Source: a virus. From it: a stretch of 64,000 nucleotides of DNA. The DNA lies in the IMG/VR virus record IMGVR_UViG_3300023301_001182, positions 1 through 64,000 of that record, one strand, 5' to 3'. A model generated the notes under the pieces. That model saw nothing but the letters and a program-made list of their open reading frames with translations. It was not told where the DNA came from and did no database searches. Each line of letters opens with the position of its first letter. Within the stretch, counting starts at the first letter, position 1. Below, piece by piece: positions 63,550 to 64,000 of this stretch. Made by a program: the position numbers and the translations under genes.

Positions 63550-63558
63550 TCAATATAT

Positions 63559-63714
63559 TTAAAATTCATTTAATTTTTCGTCTATTAATGATTCAGATAA
63601 TTCTTTATCGATCATACCATCACCTTTACAAAATCTGCATAGTTTAAGATACTTTCCTTTAATTACTTCTTCACCAACCCCTAGACAATTGGGGCATTCT
63701 ACTAGTTTACTCAT
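63559..63714 (-). CDS. 51-residue zinc-ribbon protein
   Basis: The ATG at 63714 overlaps the upstream stop (ATGAGTAA) and the frame ends at TAA 63559-63561. The peptide has two CxxC pairs, VECPNCLGVG and LCRFCKGDG, each followed by a glycine turn, as in DnaJ-type zinc ribbons. The rest is acidic (KELSESLIDEKLNEF). It probably binds one zinc and acts as a small adaptor. Tight coupling with both neighbours supports that it is real. Confidence 0.7.
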   Translation of the reverse strand: MSKLVECPNCLGVGEEVIKGKYLKLCRFCKGDGMIDKELSESLIDEKLNEF

Positions 63715-64000
63715 TATTTAATATTTCTAAAGATTCATATAAAGCACTCTCTAATGCAGATTCATAATTAAGAAACTTTCTCATAGGATTATCAGTAATA
63801 TCAAATGAAATTAAAGGTACATATGTACCATCTAATTCAACATCTGTACCTATATAATGTATTTCATAATCCCATTCAATACCTTCTTCATCATCAATAA
63901 AATCATCTATTTTGATATGAATATTATGAACTTTTCTTAACCATCTTTGTAATAATGATTGACTATGTCTTAATAACCATGTATCTGGGCTTAATAATAA
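63707..64000 (-). CDS. unknown acidic protein (5' end beyond window)
   Basis: The frame is open from the window edge to TAA at 63707-63709, giving at least 97 residues. Visible text includes HIKIDDFIDDEEGIEWDYEI, ELDGTYVPLISFDITDNPMR and a C-terminal helix YESALESALYESLEILNNE. Its acidic, Glu/Asp-rich style resembles hypothetical phage proteins. The 3' end overlaps the zinc-ribbon gene. Its start is outside the window. Confidence 0.66.
   Translation of the reverse strand, partial: LLLSPDTWLLRHSQSLLQRWLRKVHNIHIKIDDFIDDEEGIEWDYEIHYIGTDVELDGTYVPLISFDITDNPMRKFLNYESALESALYESLEILNNE

Noticed and set aside
1-64000. tRNA genes or CRISPR arrays
   Set aside because: No cloverleaf with the T-loop consensus and no regularly spaced direct repeats could be found by eye. 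The short gaps between genes leave little room for them.

Overview
This window is about 64 kb of a low-GC, double-stranded DNA tailed-phage genome that I read as a crAss-like phage (Crassvirales) of a Bacteroidota host. Four things support this. (1) A 2,456-residue virion-type RNA polymerase carries the metal-binding string DFDID, and it lies among other giant proteins (558 to 1,383 residues and more) of the kind these phages package. (2) The block order is BACON/fibronectin-type tail proteins, a lysis cassette, connector ring proteins, a 1,277-residue tail muzzle protein, cargo proteins, then the RNA polymerase. (3) A replication block is transcribed convergently. (4) Promoter sequences fit the Bacteroidota consensus (TTTG, about 20 bp, TAnnTTTG), and starts lack Shine-Dalgarno sequences. 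Stops are TAA, TGA and TAG, and no gene needs stop-codon recoding.

Layout, plus strand (1-35.2 kb): end of a tail fibre with an S74-like chaperone, two Ig/FN3/BACON adhesin-like proteins, a holin / membrane protein / amidase / spanin-like lysis cassette (3.1-4.8 kb), a metallophosphoesterase, a GIY-YIG endonuclease, connector ring proteins, the tail muzzle (9.2-13.0 kb), a broken GIY-YIG gene, and the cargo/ejection genes ending in the RNA polymerase and a last 1,383-residue protein. A bidirectional terminator at 35.2 kb separates this from the minus-strand block.

Layout, minus strand (64-35.3 kb, in transcription order): a partial gene, a small zinc-ribbon protein, a candidate helicase loader, a DnaB-type helicase split inside its Walker A motif, a set of small genes, nucleotide-metabolism genes, a Sak4-like ATPase, an SSB candidate, a TOPRIM primase, and a six-gene peptide/amide ligation cluster. 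That cluster contains a gamma-glutamylcyclotransferase-like protein, an ATP-grasp ligase, a class I glutamine amidotransferase, a phiEco32-type COOH-NH2 ligase, a class II glutamine amidotransferase and an amidoligase. It is followed by a UDG-like protein, a RusA-like nuclease, a PD-(D/E)XK nuclease, a class II ribonucleotide reductase interrupted by a group I intron, two metallophosphoesterases, an SF2 helicase and two terminal unknown genes.

Most notable: (a) the helicase gene is interrupted in the Walker A loop by a group I intron, and may need a 9-nt microexon supplying Lys-Val-Gly to restore the motif; (b) the amidoligase/ATP-grasp cluster probably makes or modifies a peptide-like product; (c) three of the four homing endonuclease genes that look intact have their own promoters of one shared architecture, and the fourth (5857) lies second behind a fourth such promoter; (d) two HExxH metalloprotease-like virion proteins flank the RNA polymerase module.
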